From: Linnemannia schmuckeri
Taxonomy: Eukaryota; Mortierellomycota; Mortierellomycetes; Mortierellales; Mortierellaceae
Length of the DNA: 64,000 nucleotides
Reading direction: 5' to 3'
Assembly: GCA_029449235.1 (NCBI GenBank)
Contig: JANATG010000003.1
Span: forward strand, 1,240,001-1,304,000
Shown: positions 1 to 9,916 of the stretch, piece by piece
Numbering within the stretch: position 1 is the stretch's first letter
Layout: each line of letters opens with the position of its first letter
Notes under the pieces: model-generated
The model's database searches: none
Seen by the model: only the letters and a program-made list of their open reading frames with translations
What the model was told of the DNA's origin: nothing
Made by a program: the position numbers and the translations under genes

Positions 1-1
1 T

Positions 2-412
2 GGGACCTGTAAGAACAACATTGACCTGCCCGAGGAACTCAAATCAATCGAACCCTGGAACTACAGGAAACGGATGACTCTGGCACCATACCCTTTCGGA
101 CTCGCTGCCGAAAACTCCAACTGCATAGGTTACATTACCGAGAAGATCTACGACGTGTTTGCATCCGGATCAATCCCCATCTACATGGGAGCCGCAGACA
201 TTGCCGACTTTGTCCCCGAGGGCAGTTATGTCAACGTCAACGACTTTGACACTTACGACGACTTGATCGACTACATAAAGACCGTCAACAGAGAGCCGTT
301 CTACCGGTGGAAGAAGATCGTGAAGAAAGACCCGAGCAAGTTCTGCAAGAGCTGCTTCCCCATGACAAAGTCCATCCCCTGTGCCATTGTAGATAGTATC
401 AATTTTGTTTAG
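2..412 (+). CDS. GT10 alpha-1,3-fucosyltransferase, C-terminal part (left edge)
   Basis: This is the 3' end of a fucosyltransferase gene whose start lies outside the window; the frame is open from base 2 to the stop at 410-412. The visible 136 residues contain the GT10 nucleotide-sugar signature (YPFGLAAENSNC followed by GYITEKIYDV), then the SIPIYMGA stretch and the tail KKDPSKFCKSCFP shared with the complete copies at 2998 and 5862. GT10 enzymes move fucose from GDP-fucose to glycan acceptors in the Golgi. No intron is visible, as in the complete copies. It belongs to a local array of four GT10 copies. Family assignment is firm; acceptor specificity cannot be read from the sequence. Confidence 0.88.
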   Translation, partial: GTCKNNIDLPEELKSIEPWNYRKRMTLAPYPFGLAAENSNCIGYITEKIYDVFASGSIPIYMGAADIADFVPEGSYVNVNDFDTYDDLIDYIKTVNREPFYRWKKIVKKDPSKFCKSCFPMTKSIPCAIVDSINFV

Positions 413-782
413 AGTTCGGTTTTCTTTTTGTTCTTTCCGTTTGAACTTCGGTTGATACCCTTGCCTTTGCGCCTTTAATATTCTGCATTTTTATCAATCT
501 AATACCTTATCAAACAGACCAACTCGCTGTTCATTTTTTTTTTATTCCATCGGGATAAATTGCCAAGCCGTGCCATTCCCACACTCTCTTCACATCGCCT
601 TTGCCACTCCTTTCTTTCTCTCTTCACCCTTACCTTCTTTCGATTCTCTTTCTTTTCGTTCCACTCCTCCCCTTTACCTCCCTTCCGATCTCTCTCTCAT
701 TTTTTTTCGATGCTTCACAACACCATGACCAACAACTATTTGACCCTGTTCTGTCCCGTGATATTATTACAAAGCAAAAGAA
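413..782. other. Intergenic, convergent GT10 copies
   Basis: This spacer lies between the end of the edge GT10 gene and the 3' end of the reverse-strand GT10 pseudogene. It is T/C-rich with short ORFs that look like chance. I see no gene in it. Confidence 0.6.
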
Positions 783-2263
783 TGATGTAAAGTGGACGTT
801 TTCTGCAATGAAGCAAGGAAGGGACATTGGCGTAGCAGAGCAGAATTTGCAGGATTTGCAGAACTTGGTGACATCCTTCTTGACAATCTCCTTCCACTTG
901 TAAAAGGGTGCCCGGTCAACTGTCTTCATATGATGGATCGGATCGTCGTATGTCACAAAGCCTTTGGCATTAATATAGGAGCCCCCGAGGAGAAAGTCGG
1001 CAATGTCGGGAACGCCCATGTAGACGGGGATGGCTCCAAATGCCAAAACGTCGTAAAACTTCTCGGTGACATAGCCCAGACAGTTGGAGTTCTCGGTGGC
1101 GAGTCCAAAGGGGTAATTAGCAAGAAACTTTTGCTTTTTGTACTGCCATTGCTCCTTCTCGCGTCTTTGAAGTTCCTCGGGTATGTCGATGTTGTGGCTG
1201 TACCATCCGTAAGAGTGTCCTCCTGCATCTGCGATCAGCTTGCCGATCAATACCAGACGGTCGTTCTTGACCTCGCAATTGGACACCACAAAAGCGACGT
1301 AGTTCTCGAGCGTCTTGTCGAAGGGGTAAATCACCTTCACATTGGCGTATTCGAGGGCTTTGGCGTAGGAGATAGGGTAAGTTGGGCGAGGGATATCCAT
1401 CAGCTGAGGTGGGGATCCCATGGTGAGGTCGAACTGCTGGACAAAGGTCTGGAGGGCGATGTAGGATAGTAGCTGATCGACTCCTCGTAAATGTCAAGGA
1501 TCCACTTTTGGTAACCGATCCTTGGAGGCAGCAATTGGCTCTCAAAGTAGGACGCCCTGGCGTTCTCCATGAAGTAAGGGTAGGTGACAAGGACAATGTC
1601 GGCTCTGGCAAAGTCAGTATAGTTGGCCGTGACGACATAGTTGAGATCTCCGTTGGTCGGTGTTTTACAGGTACTGGTAATACTGCCCAGCATGAGATCC
1701 TTGAGAGTATTCCAGAACCAGCATAGTGCGAATCCTGTTGGCCAGCTGAGGTTGGTGTCCTCTGCTTGTACGAACTTAAAGTGATCAAAGAAAGGCTGGA
1801 GCTCTGTGGAGATCGGGCACAAATTCTTTGTCTCCTTCTTCCAGTCGAGGTCGTAGATGGTGGCCCATGAGATCAGCTTCCAGAAGATCTTCAACGGTCC
1901 GTCGTCCTTTGCCCTGTCAGAGACAAAATACCACGAGGGTGCCGAGGAGCCGGGTAACAGTTGCAGAAGCTCTCGAGATCATTGAGGGTGCTGAAAGGTG
2001 AGTGAGGTTTGTCCGGTTCCTGTGCTGGGGCTTTCCGTTGTTGGTGCTTGTTCCTGTGGTGGTGGGAGCGAGGGTTCGTCCTGTGTTGCCGGTAAGGTCT
2101 CATTTGGTTTTGTCGAAGGGAAGTCGTCTTGCTGAGATGGGATGGAGGCGGAGGTCTTGTGGAGATGAGAAGCATAGAGCTGGAGAGTCATAAGGACGAC
2201 GATGATGACCAGGGCAAAGTAGGTGATGACCCGCCGCTTGGAGAAGCTCCATTTGTCGAACAT
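783..2263 (-). pseudogene. GT10 alpha-1,3-fucosyltransferase pseudogene (three frameshifts, stop lost)
   Basis: The minus strand carries a full-length GT10 copy from MFDKWSFSK (start at 2263), with a membrane anchor near residues 14-30, to ENVHF near 785. The two complete copies are intronless, yet the homology here jumps reading frame three times: near 1985-2000 (before NDLESFC), near 1920-1930 (inside the segment matching ISDKSKTDGPLK) and near 1452-1460 (between SISYYP and YIALQTF). No GT..AG pair bridges these jumps. The terminal Val-stop of the paralogues is replaced by Thr-Ser and translation would run on to 630. Catalytic motifs (ENSNCLGYVTEKFYDV) are still readable, so decay is recent. 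Sequencing error could explain one shift but hardly three plus the lost stop. Confidence 0.85.
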
Positions 2264-2511
2264 TGCGGGCTGGTTTTTTGCTTGTAAGGGTATGTGAGGG
2301 TGAGAGAGAGGAAAGAAGGAAAGGAAAGAAAAAGAAAAGAAAAGGAAGGGAAAGAACGTGAAAGGAAAAGATAATAAAACAAGGTTGTCGGTCGTGTGTG
2401 CAGAGCTCTCGAACTGAGGCACATGCAACTGAAGAAAAAAAATAGCAGGTCCCATTTCCACTCCCCAACGGTCGTCAGACATGGCACTCTCTCCTGTTCT
2501 TTCTCTAATTG

Positions 2512-2576
2512 ACAATTGACGATGGACAATTGACGATGGACAATTGACGATGGACAATTGACGATGGACAATTGAC
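2512..2576. repeat. 14-bp tandem repeat, 4.6 copies
   Basis: The unit acaattgacgatgg is repeated perfectly four times and is followed by a partial fifth copy (acaattgac). It lies about 250 bp upstream of the GT10 pseudogene start and 420 bp upstream of GT10 copy 3. Confidence 0.95.
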
Positions 2577-2823
2577 TCTCCTCCCCCGTGGTCTGCCCTC
2601 TCCCCTGTGTCCAACATCTTGAAGCGGAGTTGCTATGGGCGATGATTTTTCCAGTTTGACAGATGCTGATTTGTCTTCGTGAACCAACGAACTCCACGTT
2701 CCAGGCGGGTTCGGCCGTTGAAGACCCGTCTCGAGCCAATCAGCGCTCAACTGCACTTGTCCCTTTCTTTTATCTGCTTCCCTGTCTTCCTCTACCCCTT
2801 CTGTCCCTGAAAAAGGTCCCTGT

Positions 2824-2825
<2 letters not shown>

Positions 2826-2860
<35 letters not shown>
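2826..2860. repeat. Poly(dT) tract, 35 nt
   Basis: A run of 35 T on the coding strand ends 137 bp before the ATG of the GT10 gene at 2998. Such tracts disfavour nucleosomes and may be part of the promoter or 5' leader. The GT10 gene at 5862 has a matching run. Confidence 0.8.
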
Positions 2861-2997
2861 CATTTTGTATCTTTTCCTTTCTGCTCTTTTCCCTTCACTC
2901 CTCCCTCTCCCTCTCCCTCTTTCTCTTCCTCACTTTACTTTACACATAAATACAATCCCCCCCCCCGACTAACCGTCCAATCCACATATACACTCCA

Positions 2998-4386
2998 ATG
3001 GGTCTCACCATCTCACGGCTCCGCATCCCACGAGGATTAGTCATCCCAAGAAGATTCGTTGTCAGAACCATCATCATCATCATCGTCCTCCTCGTCATCG
3101 CCCAAATCTATCTCAACAGCCTCAAGCCAGTACCAATACAACCCACCGCACGATACATCGGCACCAACTATGACGAGCTCACCCAGTTTGCGCCCCACCA
3201 CGACATCAAATCGTTCTGCAACAAACTCCCGACACCAAGGAACAAGCGCGGCCTCGTTATCTCGGACAAGTCCAAGACTGATGGTCCCCTCAAGATCTTT
3301 TACTGGAAGCACAGCGGCGGATACGCCTGGACCGACTGGGATTGGGAGTCCCAGACAATGTGCCCGATTCCCATGGAGCTTCAGGAGTTCTTTGATACTT
3401 TCAGGACAAAGGTCATCAACAAACCCGACCTCAAGTGGAGCACCGGATATGCTCCTTGCTACTTCTGGAAGACGTTTGACGGACAGGTCGAGGATCGTTA
3501 CGGGTCTTGTAACAGCAAGTACAGCGGCTACCTCGATTACACCTTCTCAACCAACTATACCGATTTCCCCAACGCCGATATTATTTACATGGACCATCCT
3601 CTCACACTCGGCGCAAACCAAGCTCCATATTACAACAGTCAACTTTTGCCTCCCAAACTGGCCCATCAAAAGTGGGTCTTGCGTTTTGGCGACGATTCTG
3701 TTGCCGGTTACCCCTATATCGCCTTGCCAGCATTCCTCCACCGTTTCGACCTCACAATGGGAAGTCCACCCTCAATGATGGATATTCCCGATCCAACCTA
3801 CCCCATCACCTTAGACAGAGCCATTGAACTCGCCAACACCAAGCCGTCGTTCGCTTTCAACAAGAAGGCCGACCATCTCATCTCTGTCGTGACCTCCGAA
3901 TGCTGGCCCTGGAACAAACGTAACGATCTGATCGACCATCTCGTCAAGAATGCAGGAGCACACTCGTACGGAAGCTGTAACAACAATAAGGAGGTGCCCA
4001 AGGAACTCAACAAGGACGACCTCCCCCGACCTTACATCAAGCAAACGTTGATGGCCAAATACCCCTTCGGTCTTGCCGCTGAACACTCCAACTGCGTCGG
4101 TTACGTGACGGAAAAGATCTACGATGTCCTTGCATCCGGTGCCATTCCAGTCTATTTCGGTGCCTCTGATATTGCCGACTTTGTCCCTGAGGGCAGTTAT
4201 ATCGACGTTAAGGATTTCAAGGACAACGATGAATTGGTCGTATACTTGAAGACGGTCGATCGGGCACCCTTTTACAAGTGGAAGGAGATTGTCAAGAAAG
4301 ACCCAAGCAAGTTTTGCAAAAGCTGCTTCCCCGCCCCTGCCGAGTCGGCCTGGTGCGCCATCATGGACAATGTCCAATATGTGTAG
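2998..4386 (+). CDS. GT10 alpha-1,3-fucosyltransferase, type II membrane (copy 3)
   Basis: This is an intact intronless gene of 462 residues. The N-terminus is short and basic (MGLTISRLRIPRG), followed by an Ile/Leu/Val membrane anchor at about residues 22-39, a stem, and a C-terminal catalytic domain. The GT10 signature is clear: AKYPFGLAAEHSNCVGYVTEKIYDVLASGAIPVYFGA near residues 355-390, read here in two pieces (AEHSNC and YVTEKIYDV being the diagnostic parts). The C-terminus FCKSC.P is shared by the array. The family transfers fucose from GDP-fucose, normally in the Golgi lumen. The ATG is the first in frame after a pyrimidine-rich leader. It lies in a local array with copies at 2, 783 and 5862. 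Confidence 0.93.
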   Translation: MGLTISRLRIPRGLVIPRRFVVRTIIIIIVLLVIAQIYLNSLKPVPIQPTARYIGTNYDELTQFAPHHDIKSFCNKLPTPRNKRGLVISDKSKTDGPLKIFYWKHSGGYAWTDWDWESQTMCPIPMELQEFFDTFRTKVINKPDLKWSTGYAPCYFWKTFDGQVEDRYGSCNSKYSGYLDYTFSTNYTDFPNADIIYMDHPLTLGANQAPYYNSQLLPPKLAHQKWVLRFGDDSVAGYPYIALPAFLHRFDLTMGSPPSMMDIPDPTYPITLDRAIELANTKPSFAFNKKADHLISVVTSECWPWNKRNDLIDHLVKNAGAHSYGSCNNNKEVPKELNKDDLPRPYIKQTLMAKYPFGLAAEHSNCVGYVTEKIYDVLASGAIPVYFGASDIADFVPEGSYIDVKDFKDNDELVVYLKTVDRAPFYKWKEIVKKDPSKFCKSCFPAPAESAWCAIMDNVQYV

Positions 4387-5663
4387 ATTCCCAAAAAAAA
4401 AAAAAATGCACCGCAGATACAGCCCTTCATATTTACTAATATAAAAATCATCATACTAAAAGACGAAACTGTTGAATGGCCCAATTTTTTTTGTCGAACT
4501 CTAATGCATTGGCACATGCACTAAACACCTATGTTTAGTAAGTGCCAGCTAGTTCTTTATTGGAAGGGTCGTCACAGTTGTCGACTCATGATCCTGATGA
4601 TAAAAGTGGATGACATGACTGCGAGTCGTTCTTTGAAGACGGAAGGGGCCAAAAAATATATTGAGGTTGAGGGAGTGCGCATGCATTTCACAATCGGTTC
4701 GGTCAAGGGAAGGTCGGTCAGTCTGTCTGAAATTTATCAATTTGGGACAAGGAGAGAGAGTACCACATATAGATACTTTAATTAGGCTTACCATCTCCCT
4801 TGGCTTAGTGTTTAACGCTTGTTTGCGCTATTTTTTTTCTTTGTATGTCTTCTGCGATTCTTTCTGTCGTTTTTTCTTTCTGCCATCCTTTTTGGAAGTC
4901 ATCCAAGAACATTCGGCGAAAAAGAATGGATAACAGAAAGGAGTGGGGAGAGAAAGGAAAACCGGTTGTTTGTCTTGTCATTCTCACTTGTTCCCAAATC
5001 AATAACTGATCGTGGCCTGTGCGAGGTCATGATCGATGTCGCTCTCTGCTCAAGATCATATCTATTTTTTTTTTCTGTACTCTTTTCTGTCCTAAGTTTC
5101 TGTCCCCAAGATCTTTAAGATATTATCTGAGAATGGTGAGCCTTTTTCTTCCTACACCCAGTCAACCAACCATCGTGCAGCCCCTTTTATGCATTCTACT
5201 TGGTGCCATACCATGCAGACTTGTATTGTCATAGAACAAAACAATGTACTCGAGCTATAGATATTAGATTTAAAGGAGTTAATTCAGAGTCAAGCGAACA
5301 ACGAGAGAACGTTGGTTTTAAGGGCTGGAAGAAAAACAATCTATTTGCACATGAATTTCTGTCATTCTTGCAAATAGCATCCTATTGTTTACCCGGCTAG
5401 TCAACAATGGCTTGTCTTGTTGTTATTGATTTTGGTTGTGGCCAGTCAATGTGTCTATGTTGGCTGGCTGCGTCAAAGCCAACGACCGTAGAAAAAGCAC
5501 CGAGGAAGAAGACATTAGCTGTGGGATGGCCAGTGTTCCAGTCGGTACTGAACAAAAGTATCCAATCAGCGATCGCTCTCAGCCAGAGTTCGTCCGTTCG
5601 ACAACCGTTGTGGTCTGCCCTGCCCCCTCTCTCGTCAGCTCTATTCCTCCACCGCCAATTGTA

Positions 5664-5705
<42 letters not shown>

Positions 5706-5861
5706 TTTCAGCCCTCATACTTCTTTTCCCCAACGCAAACAACAAGAGCAACAAAAGGGTCCTCTTTCTTCACCACTTACCTTTTTCCCTTCATCTTCAT
5801 TCCACATCCCCCAACACTGGATTCCAACCCCCAAGCCAATCCTGCTTCCGCCACCGCCGCC
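4387..5861. other. Intergenic between GT10 copies 3 and 4
   Basis: These 1.5 kb are AT-rich with short overlapping ORFs on both strands and no recognisable domain. The last 200 bp are the pyrimidine-rich leader of copy 4 with a 36-nt T run. The long open frame upstream of 5862 (from 5436) has no homology to the paralogues and is taken as leader. Confidence 0.6.
5668..5703. repeat. Poly(dT) tract, 36 nt
   Basis: A run of 36 T on the coding strand ends 158 bp before the ATG of GT10 copy 4. Its length and placement are close to those of the run before copy 3. Confidence 0.8.
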
Positions 5862-7259
5862 ATGGGCCTGACCATCTCCAGGAATCGCATCCCACGAAGA
5901 TCCATCATCCGCTTCATATCCCTCATCATTATCATCATCGTCATCTTCCAGACCTACGTCTCCCACCTCCAGTCGCAATTCGCCTTCAAGGCCTGGGGGT
6001 CACGGCCAGCAACCCACAACCCCAAAGCAAAATACAACGCTACCAACAATGATGAGTGGACCCAGTTGCCACCCACCCATGACCTTGAACGGTTCTGTAG
6101 CAGCTACCCCAAGCGGCCGGTCAAGAAGCATCATATCTTGATCTCCAACAAGGCAAAGGAGGATGGGCCGCTCAAGATCTTTTACTGGAAACAGGATTAT
6201 AAAGTTGATTGGCAAAAGGAGTCCGAGACCATGTGTCCCGTACCGTTGGAGTTGCAGGCCTTCTTTGACCACTATCGACAGACTAAGATCAAGGACCCCT
6301 CGGTGTTCTGGAAGACCGGGTATGCGCCCTGTTTCTTTTGGAAGACCTGGGACAATCAGATCGAGGACCGTCCAGGATCGTGTGCCTCGCGGGAGTACGG
6401 ACAGCTTGACTTTATCTTTTCGACAAACTATACGGACTTTGTCAACGCTGACATCATCTACACGGACTATGCCTTCACCATGGGCATCGACAAAGCGCCT
6501 TATTTCGACCAAATGCTCCTCCCTCCAAGGCTGGCCCACCAAAGCTGGGCGCTTACGTTCTATGACGAGTCTATCGGCTACTACCCCCATGTCGCCATGC
6601 CTGCATTCCTCAACCAATTCGATCTCACCATGGGATCCCCACCACAGTTAATGGACGTCCCCAACCCGACCTACCCAATCACGGAAAAGAAGGCGCTCGA
6701 GCTGGCCAACATCGAACCCACCCACCCCTTCGACAAGACGCCCGAGCACTACATCGCCTTCATGGTCACCAACTGCGACGCCAAGAACGACCGCATGGGC
6801 CTGATCGACAAGCTTGTCAAGACTGCAGGCGCTCACTCATACGGATTCTGTAGTCATAATAAGGAGATACCCGAGGAACTCCAGGGGCGCGATGTCGGGT
6901 CTTGGCAATACAAGAAACATAAAATATTGGCCTCGTACCCCTTTGGTCTTGCCGCCGAGAATTCGAACTGTCTGGGCTACATCACTGAGAAAATTTACGA
7001 CGTCTATGCATCGGGCTCGATTCCCGTCTACATGGGCGCTCCCGATATTGCTGATTTTGTCCCTGAGGGCAGTTATATCGACGTCCGGAACTTCAAGACT
7101 TATGATGATTTGATCCATTATATAAAGACGGTCGATCGAGAGCCCTTTTACAGGTGGAAGGATATTGTCAAGAAGGATCCTACAAAGTTCTGCAAGAAGT
7201 GTCTCTACACGGGCCCTCCTGCCTGGTGCACCATCATGGACAACGTCCACTTCGTATAG
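5862..7259 (+). CDS. GT10 alpha-1,3-fucosyltransferase, type II membrane (copy 4)
   Basis: This is an intact intronless gene of 465 residues. The start was chosen at the ATG in the context ccgccgccATGg because it begins with the same MGLTIS..RIPR as copy 3. A longer in-frame reading from 5436 would place a poly-Phe tract encoded by the T run in front, which is implausible. A membrane anchor lies at about residues 15-33, followed by the stem and the GT10 domain with AENSNCLGYITEKIYDVY and SIPVYMGAPDIADF. The stop at 7257-7259 follows DNVHFV. Downstream, repeated aaataaaa elements at 7326-7350 could serve 3'-end formation. The role is fucosylation of secretory glycans; the acceptor is unknown. 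Confidence 0.93.
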   Translation: MGLTISRNRIPRRSIIRFISLIIIIIVIFQTYVSHLQSQFAFKAWGSRPATHNPKAKYNATNNDEWTQLPPTHDLERFCSSYPKRPVKKHHILISNKAKEDGPLKIFYWKQDYKVDWQKESETMCPVPLELQAFFDHYRQTKIKDPSVFWKTGYAPCFFWKTWDNQIEDRPGSCASREYGQLDFIFSTNYTDFVNADIIYTDYAFTMGIDKAPYFDQMLLPPRLAHQSWALTFYDESIGYYPHVAMPAFLNQFDLTMGSPPQLMDVPNPTYPITEKKALELANIEPTHPFDKTPEHYIAFMVTNCDAKNDRMGLIDKLVKTAGAHSYGFCSHNKEIPEELQGRDVGSWQYKKHKILASYPFGLAAENSNCLGYITEKIYDVYASGSIPVYMGAPDIADFVPEGSYIDVRNFKTYDDLIHYIKTVDREPFYRWKDIVKKDPTKFCKKCLYTGPPAWCTIMDNVHFV

Positions 7260-7640
7260 TTGCTTCCCCTACTTCATGTTTATACAGACTTGTTTACACT
7301 CCTACTAATAATACCGCGCACACAAAAAATAAAATAAAATAAAAATAAAAATGAAAGGACGATTCAAAACGCTGAGTGTCGTTTGATGTAATTAACCGTG
7401 CAACTGAAATCTTTAACCTGCACCCCAAGTGTTGCCAACACTCACCCTTCTATTAGGGAATATGATGCACCTATCCCATCCACATTTTACATCCTGACAC
7501 CTCCTATTTCTTATTATTTCTGTTGTTCTGTAATGCATATTTATATGCATAAAAAAACACTACTCTATATAAGAAAGCGCTGCTTGTTCCCTTCTAGAAG
7601 TATAATTCCGTCTCAACGGCCATGAATACAAAAGGCTAAT
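7260..7640. other. Convergent intergenic, GT10 copy 4 / methyltransferase copy 1
   Basis: This AT-rich spacer contains the repeated aaataaaa stretch at 7326-7350. No gene is seen. Confidence 0.6.
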
Positions 7641-9462
7641 TTATGCATCAACCAAGAGTCTGTGCCTGTCAGCGATGTTGATGAAACTGTACTCGGACAG
7701 CGAAAGACAGTTGCCCAAGTCTGCAACAATCGTGTTCAACTCGGACCAGAAAGGACGAAGGTGGTGACCCTCCAAACGCTCCCAGAACTTCACAAACTTC
7801 ATAAAGTATTTCCTCTTCTCCATTGGATCATAAAGATGGATTTCAATCTGCATTTGAGAAAAGGGCAGGACATCGAACTGGTCCATCATCGCATTCAAAG
7901 CATCAAACTCGTTACCCTCGATATCGATCTTCAACACATCAATCCAGTCATGTCCATTCTCCTTCATAATAGTCTTCAAAGTCTTCCACACCGTGCCGTC
8001 CTTGTCAACCGTGTCTTTGCCGCCGATAAAGTACTTGAAAAAATGAATGTTGGGATCATCAGCAGCATCTATAATTTGTAATGGTTATTGTCGTTGTTAC
8101 ATATAATATCAAGAGTAACTAAGAAATTAAAGAGTTGGCCAGGTATATAAGAACGAAATACGCTGAAAAATTGACAAGCTTACCACCGGCGATCTTGTCG
8201 ACAGAGGCATCAAATGCAAAGACCTGGCAGTTGGTGCGATCGATCATCTCCTTCTCCCAGGACGAGTCATCAAAGACACCGAGGGAATAAATAACACATT
8301 TATCCTCCTTCTTCATGCTCTCCAGGACGGTCATTCCGCACATCCACTATCATTCGGGATAAAATAAAAATATGGTTAATGATAGTGTTAACATTCCTTT
8401 TTTGATGGCGGAATAATGTCAAATGCCTTATTTGTGCATTTTTCCACATTATGTCCGCGAGGGTCAAAAAACCAAAACAGATCGGCAAATGGGGTGACAT
8501 ACCTTGCCGCCATCATTGAGACGCCCAACACGCTCGACCTCGTGGGGGCAGTTGAAGGAGGGCTGGAAGTACCACCAAAGTGGCATCATCTCCTTGGCCT
8601 TAGGAAGCCATGCCCCGGTATTGCTATTAGGCGTGTGAAAGTAAACAAAAGTATACGGTTAGACAATTCCTCTCCAAAGCGGAAACCATACGTCTATCGT
8701 AATCGCTGTTTCCGCAGGTTTTCCTTGATTATTTTCTTGTATGTAACATGTCCTTGGCGACATGGTTTTTACACCTCGAACTGCATTTTTCTCCGCTATC
8801 AATTCTCTCTTTATCCATAGGTGATCACATCGTGAGATAAGTGTACTCTGAAACGAACACTCATGGCTTTTTTGTTTCGGTGACCGCCAGTTGCCTTTCT
8901 TCCTCGCTGTGAGATTGTCGTTTTTTCTTTTGGATAGTCCAACGATCCAAAGTTGGGCGGTCGTCCGATGAGCATAGGATTTAGTCTTTTCGCCGTAGCG
9001 GCTCTCCTACTGATTTCCCGTCGCTGCATCGTTTTCAAGAGGATCAAGAATCGCAAACGCAGAAATCATTCGCCTTTGTTTCTTGAACTTCTACGATGAA
9101 CCCAAAAAAAGTACGACTCGCAGGCTGGCCAGAATTATAGAACAAAGATGAAGAAATAGGTCGAAAAGCACTTACTAATTGTTCTTGAGGATGTACTGGG
9201 TACGTTTATAGATCTGCTTCTGGTAGACCTGTTCGGAGCTGAGGAGCTTCTTGGAGATCGCTGAGGAGCCATCAAAGTATCTGCGAGCCTTGTTGTAAAA
9301 TTCAAACTCGTGAAGGGCGCTATCGTCCTTGAGATCGATTGGGAAACCAGTCTGGAGGTGGGTCCTGGTGAAAAGGAGGAGGACTGAGGCAAGGAGGGCG
9401 GGGATGAGGAAACGAGGTCTGACGAGTTTCCGACTCAGCTCGGCGATGGTGATGGTACCCAT
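7641..9462 (-). CDS. METTL24/FkbM-type membrane-anchored SAM methyltransferase (copy 1)
   Basis: The gene has four exons on the minus strand: 9462-9176, 8623-8503, 8346-8184 and 8068-7641, joining in frame to 332 residues. Donors read gtaagt/gtatgt/gtaagc and every acceptor ends in tag. The N-terminus is basic and precedes a membrane anchor at about residues 18-33. Exon 3 carries the SAM-fold start (CVIYSLGVFDDSSWEKEM, then FAFDAS). Exon 4 carries the FkbM hallmark LKIDIEGNEF at about 236-245. Enzymes of this family O-methylate hydroxyls, often on sugars. The first half of the gene is nearly identical to copy 2, while exons 2-4 are diverged. Substrate is not deducible; context beside fucosyltransferases suggests a glycan. 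Confidence 0.82.
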
Positions 9463-9916
9463 GATGACCTTGTGTACACTGTTCTGGGCGAGGCAGATGG
9501 CAAGAGGGGGGAGATGAGAAGAGTGAAAATGAGCAACGGTTGGCGGCAGAGAGGTGGAGATGCAAGGAACGAGAGAGGAAGGGAGAGAAAGAAAGAAAGA
9601 GGGAAGGACAGATGAAAGGGGAGAGTTGAAGATGAGGATGAATGATGAGTCTTGAGAGATCAGAGATTAGATGATGATACCAATAGAAAAGATAGAAAGG
9701 TAAAAAAGGGAACAAATAAACTTTTCCTCTGGGCGTCTGGAAAAAAAAAGGGAAAAAGAGGAACAGCGATATGAGTTTTTATTATTCCTTCACTCTCTGA
9801 TGGCGAATCTTCTTTTACGATAGTGCAAACGATATTGATGAGTATTGAAATGCAAAAAAAAAAAAAAATGAAAGTCTATGTAAAATAGCAAAAGAAGGCA
9901 AAAAAAAAAAAAAGAT
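9463..9916. other. Promoter of methyltransferase copy 1 / 3' flank of copy 2
   Basis: This purine-rich leader (on the plus strand) and spacer is nearly identical to 11718-12170, differing by one base in an A run. No gene is seen. Confidence 0.65.

Larger units (their letters stand above)
2264..2997. other. Divergent leader between GT10 pseudogene and GT10 copy 3
   Basis: This is the shared upstream region of two divergent GT10 copies. It holds a 14-bp minisatellite (2512-2576), a 35-nt T run (2826-2860), pyrimidine-rich leader sequence and a run of C at about 2959-2966. No gene is seen. Confidence 0.6.

Noticed and set aside
5436..5861. Longer N-terminus for GT10 copy 4
   Set aside because: The extension would be encoded by leader sequence including T36 (poly-Phe) and has no match in the paralogues, which start at MGLTIS.
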